DNA of 64,000 nt from an uncultured Desulfobacteraceae bacterium (GCA_903953895.1 CAJBLH010000217.1:1-64000); one strand, 5' to 3'. Shown: positions 26,577-36,373, counted from the first letter of the stretch. Program-made: numbers and translations. The notes: generated by a model from the sequence alone, not told the origin.

Positions 26577-28015
26577 AAGAGTCCCAGATCATCGAATTCA
26601 AGGAAACCTGGCGCGATGAATACCTGAAATGGATTTGCGGCTTTGCCAACGCCGAAGGCGGGGTGCTGATCATCGGCAAGAACGACAGAGGCGAAGCGGT
26701 CGGGGTTGCAAATGCGGCCAAACTGATGGAAGATCTGCCCAACAAGATTCGGGATGTGCTTGGGGTCATGGCCGATGTCCGGCTGGTAAGGACGGCCGGC
26801 AAGGAGATCGTTGAAATTCATGTCGAACCCTATCTGAGCCCCATCAGTTACAAAGGTGAGTTCCATTATCGCACCGGCAGCACCAAACAGGAGCTGAAGG
26901 GCGCCGCGCTGGAAAGCTTTCTGCTGCGCAAACACGGACGAGATTGGGATGGTGTGCCGGTGCCATACGCGGTCATGGACGATCTGGACGCCAATGCCTT
27001 CAAACAGTTCAAACGGGCCGCGGCCAAAAGCGGACGTATGGATGAGGCGATCCTGCAAGACACCCATAAACGCATCCTGGAAAATCTGAATCTTTGTGAG
27101 GGTGCTTATCTGCGTCGTGCCGCGGTACTGCTGTTCCACGAGAATCCCGAACGGTTTGTTCCCGGTGCGTATGTAAAAATCGGCTTTTTCCGCAATCATG
27201 CGGATCTGGCCTATCAGGACGAAATTCACGGCAACCTTTTTGATCAGGCGCGAAAAATCCTTGATCTGCTGTTGACCAAATACATGAAGGCCTACATCCA
27301 CTATGAGGGCATTACCCGCGTGGAACGATTTCTCTTTCCCCCCGAGGCCTTGCGCGAACTGATTCTGAACGCGCTGGTGCATCGGGATTACGGCAGCGGC
27401 GTGCCGATCCAGATTCGCGTTTATGATGATCAGTTGCGGATATGGAACAACGGCTGTATCCCGGAAGGATGGACGGTAGAGGACTTGCTTGGTTCACATA
27501 TATCCAGGCCGCATAACCCACTCATTGCCAGCGCGTTTTTCCGCACAGGCGATATCGAGTCCTGGGGCCGTGGTATTGAAAAGGTTCGTAACGCCTGCAT
27601 CGAATACGGCACGGATTTTCCAACCTTCCAGTTTATGCCTGACGGACTCCTGGTTATGTTCAAAGGCCGGATTCCTGCGGAGGACAGTACCCAGAAGATA
27701 AGTGAAAACGCCGGTGAAAACTATCCAAGAACTATCCAAGAAACTACCCAAGAAACCGCCCAAGAAACTACCCAAGAACAAGAAACTACCCAAGAAACCG
27801 CCCAAGATACTACCCAAGAAAAAATCATCAGTCTCATGAAATCGGAACCGTTCATTACCCGGCGGGAGTTGGCCGAAAGAATTGGGCTATCTGATGACGG
27901 GGTAAAATATCATCTTGACCGGTTGAGAAAAATGAAATGCATTCGGCATGCTGGATCAACGAAGAGGGGCCATTGGGAAGTGATCGGCAACGGGAAAATG
28001 GAGAGGGGAGAATGA
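26573..28015 (+). CDS. AlbA_2/RecG-like ATP-binding regulator in hsd operon
   Basis: 480 residues. The N-terminal AlbA_2 (Schlafen-type) domain (ESQIIEFKETWRDEYLKWICGFANAEGGVLIIG) is followed by a RecG-C/HATPase_c_4-like region (ALRELILNALVHRDYGSGVPIQIRVYDDQLRIWNNG). A Thr-Gln-Glu-rich linker (about 384-418), encoded by a tandem repeat, leads to a winged helix (ITRRELAERIGLSDDGVKYHLDRLRKMKCIRHAG). Such genes often sit inside type I RM operons; whether they regulate or act in defence is not established here. Four-base overlaps join it to hsdM and hsdS. Confidence 0.85.
   Translation: MKESQIIEFKETWRDEYLKWICGFANAEGGVLIIGKNDRGEAVGVANAAKLMEDLPNKIRDVLGVMADVRLVRTAGKEIVEIHVEPYLSPISYKGEFHYRTGSTKQELKGAALESFLLRKHGRDWDGVPVPYAVMDDLDANAFKQFKRAAAKSGRMDEAILQDTHKRILENLNLCEGAYLRRAAVLLFHENPERFVPGAYVKIGFFRNHADLAYQDEIHGNLFDQARKILDLLLTKYMKAYIHYEGITRVERFLFPPEALRELILNALVHRDYGSGVPIQIRVYDDQLRIWNNGCIPEGWTVEDLLGSHISRPHNPLIASAFFRTGDIESWGRGIEKVRNACIEYGTDFPTFQFMPDGLLVMFKGRIPAEDSTQKISENAGENYPRTIQETTQETAQETTQEQETTQETAQDTTQEKIISLMKSEPFITRRELAERIGLSDDGVKYHLDRLRKMKCIRHAGSTKRGHWEVIGNGKMERGE
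27723..27822 (+). repeat. Tandem repeat coding Thr-Gln-Glu linker
   Basis: About eight imperfect copies of a 12-base unit close to ACTACCCAAGAA, coding T-T-Q-E or T-A-Q-E, interrupted once by an extra six bases. Unit changes would keep the frame and only alter linker length. Confidence 0.8.
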
Positions 28016-29274
28016 AAATGACGGATTCTGATAATTCTCAACTATCCATTCTCAGCTCCCCATTGATTCCACCAGGATATAAGCAGACTGAGGTGGGGGT
28101 CATCCCGGAAGAATGGGAATCTCTCAATCTTGAAGCTGTCTGCTCAATGAAAAGTGGCGAATCCATTACGGAATCATTCATCGATGAGCACTCTGTTTAC
28201 CCTTGTTATGGAGGTAATGGTCTTCGCGGATACACAAAAAGATTTACGCATGATGGTGATTTTGCCCTTATTGGTCGTCAAGGAGCATTGTGTGGAAATG
28301 TGGTTGGCGTAACAGGGAAATTTTTTGCTTCCGAGCATGCCATTGTTGTCACACCAAAAGAATGGATTGAGATTAGTTTTTTAACTTATGTGCTTTCTGA
28401 AATGAATTTAAATCGATTTTCAGAATCCTCTGCACAACCTGGGCTATCCGTATCAAAAATTCTGAAGATTTCTATCGCAGTCCCGAAAAATAAAGCTGAA
28501 CAAAGCGCCATAGCCACCGCCCTCTCCGATGTTGATGCCTTGATCGAAAGTCTCGACAAGCTGATCGCCAAAAAGCGCAACATCAAGCAGGCAGCCATGC
28601 AGGAATTACTTACTGGCAAAGCACGGTTGCCGGGATTTGATGGAAATTGGGAGGTAAAAAAACTCGGTGAATTGGGAATTTTTCTGAAAGGATCAGGTGT
28701 AAAGAAAGAAGACGCAATCAGTGGTCACCTCCCGTGCATACGCTATGGGGAAATATACACACATCATAACGATGTCATAAGAAATTTCTTCTCATGGATT
28801 TCACCTAAAGTTGCCAGCAATGCTGTGAAACTCAGAAAAGGTGATTTGTTATTTGCCGGATCAGGCGAAACCAAAGAAGAGATAGGAAAATGTGTAGCTT
28901 TTATCGATGATTATGAGACATATGCAGGTGGTGACGTCGTTATACTGCGCACTACTGGCGTTGACCCAATTTTTATGGGTTACTATTGCAATCATACACC
29001 CATCAATGCTCAAAAAGCCAGCAAAGGACAAGGCGATGCCATAGTACATATATCTGCTGCCGCTTTATCAAGCATCCTCGTCTTGCTTCCACCTCAACCA
29101 GAGCAAACCGCCATAGCAGCCATTCTCTCCGACATGGACACCGAAATCGCAGCCCTCGAAACCCGCCGTGCCAAAACCCTCGATCTCAAACAAGGCATGA
29201 TGCAAGAACTGCTGACTGGCAAAACACGTCTCGTAAAACCGGAGGTCTCCCATGTCAACCATCCCCCGCTCTGA
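28012..29274 (+). CDS. hsdS: Type I restriction-modification specificity subunit S
   Basis: 420 residues with two target recognition domains (about 20-170 and 225-365), each followed by a conserved helical repeat: [27 protein letters not shown]...[10 protein letters not shown] and [27 protein letters not shown]...[10 protein letters not shown]. The two conserved repeats set the spacer of the bipartite target. I start at ATG 28012, which overlaps the previous stop and follows a GGAGAGGGGAGA box; the open frame reaches further back but inside the previous gene. The last 23 bases overlap hsdR. Confidence 0.94.
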   Translation: MKMTDSDNSQLSILSSPLIPPGYKQTEVGVIPEEWESLNLEAVCSMKSGESITESFIDEHSVYPCYGGNGLRGYTKRFTHDGDFALIGRQGALCGNVVGVTGKFFASEHAIVVTPKEWIEISFLTYVLSEMNLNRFSESSAQPGLSVSKILKISIAVPKNKAEQSAIATALSDVDALIESLDKLIAKKRNIKQAAMQELLTGKARLPGFDGNWEVKKLGELGIFLKGSGVKKEDAISGHLPCIRYGEIYTHHNDVIRNFFSWISPKVASNAVKLRKGDLLFAGSGETKEEIGKCVAFIDDYETYAGGDVVILRTTGVDPIFMGYYCNHTPINAQKASKGQGDAIVHISAAALSSILVLLPPQPEQTAIAAILSDMDTEIAALETRRAKTLDLKQGMMQELLTGKTRLVKPEVSHVNHPPL

Positions 29275-32200
29275 ACGTTCGACCCAAAATCGTATCGTCG
29301 CCCTGTTCAGCGACAATAACCATCCGGATTGTCTTGGCTATGACTACCTCGGTGATTGGCACCAGCGGGAAAACAACCGGCATATCGAAGTGGATATGCT
29401 CAAAGCCAACCTCAAAAAACGGGGTTACTCGGACGCCCACATTTCCGCGGCCCTGCAGAAACTGGAAACCGCCGCCGACTGCACCGGCATAACACTCTAC
29501 CAGGCCAACCTGCGCACATATATGTTGTTGCGTTATCCGGTCAAGGTGCAAGTGGCGGTGGGCCGCCCCCACGAAGATGTCAACCTGATCGACTGGATCA
29601 CACCGGAAAACAACGATTTCGGGCTTGCCGAGGAAGTTACCCTCAAAGGCGGTTATGAACGACGGCCCGATCTGGTTCTTTACATCAACGGTATTGCCGT
29701 CGGGGTGATCGAACTCAAACGCAGTTCGGTCGAAGTGGCGGACGGTGTGCGCCAATTGATCACAAACCAGGAAGAAATTTTCAATCAAAGGTTCTTTGTC
29801 ACGGTTCAGTTCGTGTTTGCCGCCAGTGACTCCCAGGGATTACGATACGGCACAACAGGAACACCGGAGAAATTTTTCGTCGAATGGAAAGACGAGAACG
29901 GTCTCTGCAACACGTCCGCAATGTGTGCCGGGGCGTTACTCGACAAGCCGCTATCCCAGATGTGTCGTAAGGATCGCCTGCTCGATCTGATCCGTAATTT
30001 CATCATTTTCGATGCCGGTCAGAAAAAAGTGCCGCGGCCCCACCAGTACTTTGGCGTCAAAGCAGCCCAGGAACGGATTCTCAACAGAGACGGCGGTGTC
30101 ATCTGGCACACCCAGGGCAGCGGAAAGAGCATCTTGATGGTGCTCATCGCCAAGTGGCTGATGGAACAGAATCCGGATGGGCGCATCCTGGTTATCACCG
30201 ACCGGGATGAGCTGGATAAACAGATTGTCGGCGTTATGCAAAAGGCGGGGGTCATTCCCGAAGATGCCCCCTCCCCCCGAATCACATCTCGTGACCAGTT
30301 CATCGAAAAACTCAGAGCGACCACCCCCCGCCTGCTCTGTGCGCTCATCCACAAATTCGACACCGCCGACATGAAAGGTGAACCGCCGCCGATTTATGGA
30401 CACTTTTACATCTTCGTTGACGAATGCCATCGTACCCAAGGCGGAGAAATGAACAAGCAGATGAAACGCTGGATGAACGAGGGGACTTTCATCGGCTTTA
30501 CCGGAACCCCCCTGCTGCGAAAAGACAAAATGACCACCCGGGATGTGTTCGGCACCTACATCCATACCTACAAGTTCCATCAGGCCGTGGCGGACAAGGT
30601 GGTACTGGACCTCAAGTATGAAGCCCGCGACGTGCCGCAGCGGTTGACGTCCCAGACGGCCGTCGATGCGTGGTTCGATGGGAGAACCCGGAATCTGAAC
30701 AATTATCAGAAAGCCATTGTCCGCAAAACCTGGGCGACGCTGGAGAAACTGATGAGCGCCGGCGAACGCAAACAGCGAATTATTGCCAGCATCATCGAAG
30801 ATTTCACCCTCAAACCGCGACTGAACAACGATCGCGGCACGGCCATTCTGGTTGCGGCTTCGATTTACGACGCCTGCCATTATTACCGCCTGTTTCTAAA
30901 CACGAATTTTGGACCATACTGCGGCATCGTCACCTCCTACGAGCCGAACCACAACGCCATTTCCCGGGAACCCGCCAACAGCGATGAACGGTATAAATTC
31001 GACACCTACACCCACCATGTGCTGAGACATGGCCAGACCACCCAACAATACGAAGACGAAATCAAACGCCGCTTCATCGAGGAGCCGGCCAACTGCAAGT
31101 TGTTGATCGTGGTCAGCAAACTGCTGACCGGCTTCGATGCGCCGTCCTGCACCTACATTTACCTTGACAACGAACTGCACGACCACAACCTTTTCCAGGC
31201 CATCTGCCGCACCAACCGGCTGGATGGTGAGGACAAGGATTACGGCCATATCGTCGATTTCAAAGAGCTGTTCTCCGATGTTCAGCAGGCGATCGCGGTT
31301 TACAGCTCAGATGAACTGGATATGGAAGACGGCGGTGATGCCGAAAACAACGTTCACCTCAGAGATTGGCTTCAGGAAGGCAAGGCAAAACTCGATGCGG
31401 CACGGGAAGCGCTGAAGTATCTGTGCGAGCCGGTTCCCCAGCCACGGGAGATCGAGCAGTACATCCATTATTTCTGCGGTGACGCTACCCATCCCAACGC
31501 CCTGAACGACACCGAACCGCTGCGCATTCCGTTCTACAAGGCAGTGGCCGCTTTTGTACGCGCCTTCGCCGCCATATCCCAGGACCTGACCGGCGCCGGA
31601 TATACCGATGCCGAGTCGATTGAATTGAATCGCGAAACCGTATTCTATGCCGACATCCGGGCGGCGATCAAACGATATGCCGGCGAAGAACTGGATATCA
31701 AGCCATACGAATCGGATATGCGTCATCTGCTCAATACCTATATCCAGGCCGATCCCGCCGATCCGCTCGGAACAGTTGACCAGTATTCCCTGGTTGAACT
31801 GATCATTGAAACCGGCATTCACGATGCTATTGCCAAAAAACTCAACGAAAGAGGAAATCTCTCGAAAAATGCGGTGGCAGAAGGCATCATCAACAATGTT
31901 CGCAAGACTATCGTCCGCAATCAACTGACCGATCCCCGGTTTTATGAAGAAATGTCCAAATTGCTGGATGATTTGATCCAACAAAAGCGCGATGACACGG
32001 CATCCTACGAGGCCTTTTTGAAAGAGGCCGAAGCGTTGGTGATACAGATGGCCCAAGGGCAGTCCGGCCAGGGCATGCCATCTCAACTGCATGGAAATCC
32101 GGAAGCGACGGTCATTTACAATAACCTGCCGGATATTCTGGCGCAATCAGGCTCCGGTGATGAAATTCACGAAACACAAACCGAATACGGAAACCCCCGG

Positions 32201-32377
32201 CTCGAACTGGCGCTGCGGATCGATCATACCATGCGTGAGCAGGCACCGGCAGGATGGCGGGGCGATGACACACGAGAAAGACAGGTGTTGAATGCGCTTT
32301 TCCTGTTACTCGACCGGGATCGGAACGCCACAACGGCCTTGTTTGAAATCATCAAAAATATGCGCGGTTACGCATGA
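29252..32377 (+). CDS. hsdR: Type I restriction enzyme subunit R (endonuclease/translocase)
   Basis: A 1041-residue motor subunit. The N-terminal nuclease domain has [22 protein letters not shown] (PD-ExK motif, about 138-160). Helicase motif I is TQGSGKS near 288, motif II DECH near 391 and motif [12 protein letters not shown]-terminal assembly domain follows. GGAGG lies shortly before the ATG, inside the end of hsdS. All catalytic residues are present, so the system looks active. Confidence 0.95.
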   Translation: MSTIPRSERSTQNRIVALFSDNNHPDCLGYDYLGDWHQRENNRHIEVDMLKANLKKRGYSDAHISAALQKLETAADCTGITLYQANLRTYMLLRYPVKVQVAVGRPHEDVNLIDWITPENNDFGLAEEVTLKGGYERRPDLVLYINGIAVGVIELKRSSVEVADGVRQLITNQEEIFNQRFFVTVQFVFAASDSQGLRYGTTGTPEKFFVEWKDENGLCNTSAMCAGALLDKPLSQMCRKDRLLDLIRNFIIFDAGQKKVPRPHQYFGVKAAQERILNRDGGVIWHTQGSGKSILMVLIAKWLMEQNPDGRILVITDRDELDKQIVGVMQKAGVIPEDAPSPRITSRDQFIEKLRATTPRLLCALIHKFDTADMKGEPPPIYGHFYIFVDECHRTQGGEMNKQMKRWMNEGTFIGFTGTPLLRKDKMTTRDVFGTYIHTYKFHQAVADKVVLDLKYEARDVPQRLTSQTAVDAWFDGRTRNLNNYQKAIVRKTWATLEKLMSAGERKQRIIASIIEDFTLKPRLNNDRGTAILVAASIYDACHYYRLFLNTNFGPYCGIVTSYEPNHNAISREPANSDERYKFDTYTHHVLRHGQTTQQYEDEIKRRFIEEPANCKLLIVVSKLLTGFDAPSCTYIYLDNELHDHNLFQAICRTNRLDGEDKDYGHIVDFKELFSDVQQAIAVYSSDELDMEDGGDAENNVHLRDWLQEGKAKLDAAREALKYLCEPVPQPREIEQYIHYFCGDATHPNALNDTEPLRIPFYKAVAAFVRAFAAISQDLTGAGYTDAESIELNRETVFYADIRAAIKRYAGEELDIKPYESDMRHLLNTYIQADPADPLGTVDQYSLVELIIETGIHDAIAKKLNERGNLSKNAVAEGIINNVRKTIVRNQLTDPRFYEEMSKLLDDLIQQKRDDTASYEAFLKEAEALVIQMAQGQSGQGMPSQLHGNPEATVIYNNLPDILAQSGSGDEIHETQTEYGNPRLELALRIDHTMREQAPAGWRGDDTRERQVLNALFLLLDRDRNATTALFEIIKNMRGYA

Positions 32378-33090
32378 CGGAGACCATCCAGATCGGTGAC
32401 ATATCGATTCAGGTCACCCGCAAGGCAATCAAACATGTGCATCTGGCTGTGCATCCCCCGGATGGCCGGGTGACGCTGTCTGCTCCGACGGACACGCGTC
32501 TGGAGGTCGCCAGAGCCTATTCCATATCCAAGCTGGGATGGATCCGTCACCAACAGGAGAAGCTTCGCGGGCAGGCAAGAGAAACCTCCCGCCGGTTTGT
32601 GGAGCGGGAAAGCCATTATTTATGGGGAAGACGTCATTTACTCACCATCGTGGAAGCTGACGCGAAGCCCCACGTTGCGGTCGATCATAAACGGATTACC
32701 CTTCACGTCCGACCCGGCGCCGACACGACCAAACGCGCTGAAATCATCCATGAATGGCATAAAAGTCTATTACATGCGTTCATCCCTGGGCTGATCGCCA
32801 AATGGGAACCGAAACTGGGTGTTAAGGTCACCGCCTATTTTCTTCAGCGAATGAAAACCAGATGGGGCAGTTGCAATCCCCCTGCCGGCCACATTCGGTT
32901 GAATACCGAACTGGTAAAGAAGCCCAAGGATCTGATCGAATATGTTGTCGTTCACGAGATGATCCACCTGCTGGAGCCCACCCACAGCGAACGGTTCATC
33001 ACGTTGCTCACGGAACACTACCCTTCCTGGCACGAAGCTAGAATGGAGCTTAACGAATTGCCCCTGGCCGCCGAAGAATGGCGGGAGTAG
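32374..33090 (+). CDS. YgjP/M48-like zinc metallopeptidase
   Basis: 238 residues of the WLM/SprT-like YgjP family. Zinc motif HEMIH at about residue 194 ([17 protein letters not shown]) supplies two His, with a third ligand probably in THSERF, and [10 protein letters not shown] is the family's other hallmark. The ATG overlaps the hsdR stop by four bases. Genes of this family often follow hsdR; the role in restriction is unknown and might be turnover of the R subunit. Confidence 0.9.
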   Translation: MTETIQIGDISIQVTRKAIKHVHLAVHPPDGRVTLSAPTDTRLEVARAYSISKLGWIRHQQEKLRGQARETSRRFVERESHYLWGRRHLLTIVEADAKPHVAVDHKRITLHVRPGADTTKRAEIIHEWHKSLLHAFIPGLIAKWEPKLGVKVTAYFLQRMKTRWGSCNPPAGHIRLNTELVKKPKDLIEYVVVHEMIHLLEPTHSERFITLLTEHYPSWHEARMELNELPLAAEEWRE

Positions 33091-33093
33091 CCT

Positions 33094-33294
33094 GTGGCTA
33101 TGAACCCATGTGCTGTCTCCCCCGTTCCGGAGCGGATACTCTTCCAGTGGCATGTCACGGATCATTGTAACCTGCACTGCAGCCACTGTTACCAGGATGA
33201 TACGCGCCCTTCAGACCTGAGCTGGAATGAACTTCTCACCATCCTGGAACAATTTGCCGCATGCTCAAATTGCAAAATTGGGCGGAGTAACTGA
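33094..33294 (+). pseudogene. Truncated radical SAM protein
   Basis: The first 50 residues are the start of a radical SAM enzyme: FQWHVTDHCNLHCSHCYQDD has the CxxxCxxC cluster motif, followed by LSWNELLTILEQFAA. After about position 33257 similarity ends and a stop follows at once, leaving 66 residues, far less than the 300 or more needed. It starts four bases after the metallopeptidase (GTG 33094, or ATG 33100). Probably a deletion endpoint at the edge of the restriction island. Confidence 0.75.
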
Positions 33295-33466
33295 AAACAC
33301 TATGCGGAACTACTTCATCGTGGTATCTCACAGGAAAAACTCCCCTTTTACCTTGGCTTAATTGAATGCACTCACAATGTCAGAAAACGTGGCAAAGTCC
33401 TGGCTTCATTCCCTGATCGAGTCGCTCGTCTGGTAAGACCCTGAAACCCGATATGAGCCTATCAAT
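33295..33466. other. Remnant coding-like stretch
   Basis: On the plus strand about 33300-33440 reads as two shifted fragments (TENTMRNYF, then LLHRGISQEKLPFYLGLIE and SFPDRVARLV before a stop). It looks like the tail of a broken gene that I cannot identify. No intact gene is present. Confidence 0.35.
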
Positions 33467-34339
33467 TTATCTTGATCCGCCACCACCACCACCACCGCCA
33501 CCACCACCACCACCACCACCACCACCACCACCACCACCGCCACCGCCACCGGGACCGCCACTACTGCCACCGGAACCGGAAACGCCATGTCCGGTACCCG
33601 AACTACCGGAATGACTGCCCGTGGAACCGCCAGCGTTATGGCCACTGTTCATGAAATTATCATGAAAGCGCATCATGCCGTAACCATCCATCCCGGTTTT
33701 CAGTGCTTCACAAAGTGTTTTGGCTACCTCCTGGTGAGATGTTCCCAGCCGACTCATATCTCTGGCCGACATAAGGGTGGCGTCGACCAGACTTTGCGCT
33801 GCATCGGCCCGCATTGTTGTGGTTCGCTGATCGAGTACACCCAGTATTTCTTTCAGGGATTCAGCTTTGAGCCCTGCCGACATGCTTTCAGCGGCCATAT
33901 TTCCCAGAGATTGAACCCTGTTTTTGGGAACATTGTTCATATTCCGTACCTGTTGATAGGCGGTTTGATACCGATCCAGAACTTTCTGCATGGCAGCGAC
34001 AATCAAATCCGGGTTGACTTTTTTGGCTGTTCCTTCAAAAGCCTTGTTCAGAACGGGTTCAGGCGGCAGCCCGTCGGCTACGGTGTGTGTTAGAACCTGA
34101 TAGGCTGAAAGAATCGTTTTCTGATCCGCCTGGAGATCCAGAAATTGGGTCGTCAACCTCTGGGCATCTTCCGTATGTATGCCGTTTTCGATCAACCGGG
34201 CTGCTTGCGGACGAATAGACTCCGGAATTGAATTCAGATCGGTTTCTGCGGCACGCACGCCGGCTGTTGTCAGAAAAAAAGCCATCAGGATAATGGCAGT
34301 ATATATCCGGGCTGTTATTATCGTTCCTGTATCGTTCAT
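33467..34339 (-). CDS. Exported protein with C-terminal polyglycine tail
   Basis: 290 residues starting at ATG 34339 (MNDTGTIITARIYTAIILMA), overlapping the preceding lipoprotein stop by four bases. A signal peptide ends near AGVRA. The middle is helical and Gln/Ala-rich, without a domain I recognise. The last 60 residues are Ser/Gly/His-rich and end in Pro, then 25 consecutive glycines, then Ser-Arg. The tail is coded by a near-pure GGT triplet run. It is the last gene of the ECF sigma operon. Function unknown; a structural or surface role of the glycine tail is a guess. Confidence 0.8.
   Translation of the reverse strand: MNDTGTIITARIYTAIILMAFFLTTAGVRAAETDLNSIPESIRPQAARLIENGIHTEDAQRLTTQFLDLQADQKTILSAYQVLTHTVADGLPPEPVLNKAFEGTAKKVNPDLIVAAMQKVLDRYQTAYQQVRNMNNVPKNRVQSLGNMAAESMSAGLKAESLKEILGVLDQRTTTMRADAAQSLVDATLMSARDMSRLGTSHQEVAKTLCEALKTGMDGYGMMRFHDNFMNSGHNAGGSTGSHSGSSGTGHGVSGSGGSSGGPGGGGGGGGGGGGGGGGGGGGGGGGGSR
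33476..33550 (-). repeat. GGT triplet microsatellite coding 25 glycines
   Basis: Twenty-five glycine codons in a row, mostly GGT with a few GGC and one GGA. Triplet slippage would change tail length without a frameshift. Seen from the plus strand it is a CCA/ACC run. Confidence 0.9.
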
Positions 34340-34677
34340 GGTTCCTGTATCCCGGGGCTGTAGATGCACTGGCGTCCTCCCCAATCATCCGTCTGCTGAA
34401 ATCGGCATTCCGGTGTATAAAGACTGCCGTCAATCCTGAAAAAATAATCGAAAGCCTTGTCTTCCGGAAGATATAGTTCCCAGTCTCCGGAAAATGTCTT
34501 GTTCATGGAAACTGGCGCATATTGGTTCAGCGAAGACAGAAAAAGCACTTCTTTTGCGGCCGGCCGATTCAGACTGATACGAATCTCATGATCGTGATGC
34601 AGCGCAGGAATCGGATGACAACCGATGGCGGTTCCGGCGGCAACCGTCAGCATGACCATAATTTGAAATCGATTCAT
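34336..34677 (-). CDS. Lipoprotein with glycogen-binding-like (CBM48/AMPK) fold
   Basis: 113 residues. The signal peptide ends at a lipobox (TAIGC at about 16-20). The mature part (EIRISLNRPAAKEVLFLSSLNQY...FSGDWELYLPEDKAFDYFFRIDGSLYTPE) follows the early-set/isoamylase-N pattern of a CBM48-like domain, as does the exported half of the neighbouring anti-sigma factor. The conserved carbohydrate-binding Trp pair is not clearly present, so it may bind protein rather than sugar. Four-base overlaps link it to both neighbours. Confidence 0.75.
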   Translation of the reverse strand: MNRFQIMVMLTVAAGTAIGCHPIPALHHDHEIRISLNRPAAKEVLFLSSLNQYAPVSMNKTFSGDWELYLPEDKAFDYFFRIDGSLYTPECRFQQTDDWGGRQCIYSPGIQEP

Positions 34678-35234
34678 GTTCCAATGCGGATAATGGAATT
34701 GATGTTCCCGAAATCATCATCTTCGCTGAATTGCACCGTGGGATCGGCAACGGTCTTTTTTCCATCCAGAAAATAACTGTATTCGTATTCGCCTGGCGCC
34801 AGTTCGACCGTGACTTCCCAGTATCCGCTCCGGCCGGTCGATTTCATGGAAATCGGTTTCCATCGGGAGAAACTGCCGGCGATTTCCGCCCGTTGAACAC
34901 CTGGCTCGTAAATGACAAACCGGTGCGAAAATTTCTGTGATTTTGTTTCAGGCCCCATGATGAACATCACGAGCATGGCGGTAACCAGACCTGCAGCCAA
35001 CGATTTATACGGCCAGTGAAATGACCAGATGCGTTTGAATGAAAAAGCCTGAGATGCAGGATGCGGCATGGGACGATCGATCGACTGGGGGACGGTCAGC
35101 AGCTTTTCCTGCCTTAAGAGGCCGAGCGTTTCTTCCGTAAAAACCGGATCAGCATGAATGGTTTCCACAAAAACCGTTTTTTCATCCAGATTCATTTCGT
35201 TATCAATAAAAAGACTGATCAGTTCGTCTTTCAT
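34674..35234 (-). CDS. Membrane anti-sigma factor with CBM48-like exported domain
   Basis: 186 residues. The N-terminal cytoplasmic part (about 1-70; MKDELISLFIDNEMNLDEKTVFVE...TLGLLRQEKLL) resembles the short helical anti-sigma region. A single membrane helix follows at about 77-93 (LAAGLVTAMLVMFIMG). The exported part (about 102-186; RAEIAGSFSRWKPISMK...YWEVTVELAPGEYEYSYFLDGKK...NSIIRIG) matches the glycogen-binding/isoamylase-N fold. It overlaps the sigma gene by four bases. By position it should hold the ECF sigma factor at the membrane until the outer domain senses a signal. Confidence 0.82.
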   Translation of the reverse strand: MKDELISLFIDNEMNLDEKTVFVETIHADPVFTEETLGLLRQEKLLTVPQSIDRPMPHPASQAFSFKRIWSFHWPYKSLAAGLVTAMLVMFIMGPETKSQKFSHRFVIYEPGVQRAEIAGSFSRWKPISMKSTGRSGYWEVTVELAPGEYEYSYFLDGKKTVADPTVQFSEDDDFGNINSIIRIGT

Positions 35235-35776
35235 ATGCCTCCTTTCTTCAGGATTTCCCTGAGCTTCACGCGGGCCCGGTGAATTCTGACCTTGATGTTG
35301 GCCTCGCTGTTTCCGGTAATCTCGCCGATCTGCTGATAGCTGAGATTGCCGTCTCCGGTGGCCAGTGAAAGAATTTCGCGGTCATCGGGTTTGAGTTTCT
35401 GCATGGCCTTTACAACATGCTCAAACATGTCGCGAGATTCGATCTTTTCCTCAGTCGTGGCGCAACTGTCGGCAACTTCATCCTCCGAGTATGTGAAACG
35501 CTTGTTGCGCCGAAAATGATCGTTCAATGTGTTTCGGGCGATGCGGTACAGGAGGGGGTACTGGCAGGGAGCGGAACCGTAATGCTCGATATACCGGACA
35601 AACGATTCCTGCATCACATCCGCGGAAAGATCATGATCAGCCGTCATGCGTACCAGATAGCCGAACAGTTTGTCCTTCCCGTTGCGGTAAAATGCTTCGA
35701 TATCCCCCATGTAATGAAGTCCAGCCTGATTTTTTGTGAGAAAAGCTTCCACAGGGAGTGTTTCATGGTAAGACAT
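35231..35776 (-). CDS. ECF sigma-70 family RNA polymerase sigma factor
   Basis: 181 residues with regions sigma-2 (about 25-95; KLFGYLVRMTADHDLSADVMQESFVRYIEHY) and sigma-4 (about 125-178; LKPDDREILSLATGDGNLSYQQIGEITGNSEANIKVRIHRARVKLREIL), no sigma-3: an ECF sigma factor. An AGGTGAG box precedes the ATG. It is 55 bases downstream of a small exported peptide gene on the same strand, which carries an ECF-type promoter. I infer that the sigma factor drives that promoter and so its own operon. Confidence 0.93.
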   Translation of the reverse strand: MSYHETLPVEAFLTKNQAGLHYMGDIEAFYRNGKDKLFGYLVRMTADHDLSADVMQESFVRYIEHYGSAPCQYPLLYRIARNTLNDHFRRNKRFTYSEDEVADSCATTEEKIESRDMFEHVVKAMQKLKPDDREILSLATGDGNLSYQQIGEITGNSEANIKVRIHRARVKLREILKKGGI

Positions 35777-35831
35777 TTGAAATACTCACCTGGAAGCTGT
35801 GGTCGGGTATATTATGGCAGTGAATCCGTGA

Positions 35832-36047
35832 TCAGTTGGAACAGGTGCCTGACTTGCTGCCATTGCCGGTTCCGTCTTTGGGTCCGCTGCCGCCGTTGCC
35901 GGTACCGTTTCCTGGACCATGTCCCTTCCCATAAATTGCTGTGTCTTTTCCTGAAATGATGCCGGACGCAAAAGTTGAATCCGCAGCCGCAAAAATGACC
36001 AATCCTGCTGCCAGACACGCGGTCAATACTGCATTGAGTTTTTTCAT
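35832..36047 (-). CDS. Small exported Gly/Asn-rich peptide, copy A
   Basis: 71 residues. A signal peptide (MKKLNAVLTACLAAGLVIFA) is cleaved probably near STFAS. The roughly 45-residue mature part is built of GxGPGNGTGNGG and SGPKDGTGNG repeats and ends SGTCSN with a single cysteine. A second, nearly identical gene lies at 37515-37772. It is first in the ECF sigma operon, behind an ECF-type promoter. It might be the signal, a target, or a structural envelope peptide; the sequence does not tell. Confidence 0.85.
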   Translation of the reverse strand: MKKLNAVLTACLAAGLVIFAAADSTFASGIISGKDTAIYGKGHGPGNGTGNGGSGPKDGTGNGSKSGTCSN

Positions 36048-36124
36048 TTTTTTAATTTCCTTTACAGAATAACTGTTGATTGATCGAGCCGTTTTGTAAC
36101 GATTGTCAGCGCGCTTTTGTATCT

Positions 36125-36152
36125 ATAACGTTTTGGGTGGGCGAAGGTTACA
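36125..36152 (-). promoter_or_regulatory. ECF-type promoter of peptide A / sigma operon
   Basis: Minus strand TGTAAC (36147-36152), a 16-base spacer and CGTTAT (36125-36130). The -35 continues CTTC as in copy B. The same elements with identical spacing occur before peptide B (37849-37876). The leader to the ATG is about 70 bases. Confidence 0.7.
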
Positions 36153-36373
36153 CCATTTTTTTTGTTTGACGGAAATGGCGGCAGTATCATAGGATCACTC
36201 GTTTCGTGTATTTCGTGGTTTAAAAGTATTTTGCGTATCGACTCGCTCCCGTTTGTCTTTTCGGAAGTGATAGAGCCTCGAAATAATTATTCACGGGAAA
36301 GATGACGTTGTGGAAATCAATAAGAAACCAGTGCAACGTGGCGAGTTGGTGGATTTCGAACGTCAGAAAATGA

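Noticed and set aside
27723-27822. 12-base repeats considered as CRISPR-like
   Set aside because: In frame inside a gene, no unique spacers, no cas genes anywhere in the window.
33173-33200. TGTAAC-N16-GTTACC resembling the ECF promoter
   Set aside because: It lies on the plus strand within radical SAM coding sequence and lacks the CGTTA -10 and the CTTC flank of the two good copies.
33478-33550. Repetitive tract considered as a CRISPR or simple-repeat locus
   Set aside because: It is a pure triplet run coding glycine within a gene; there are no spacers.
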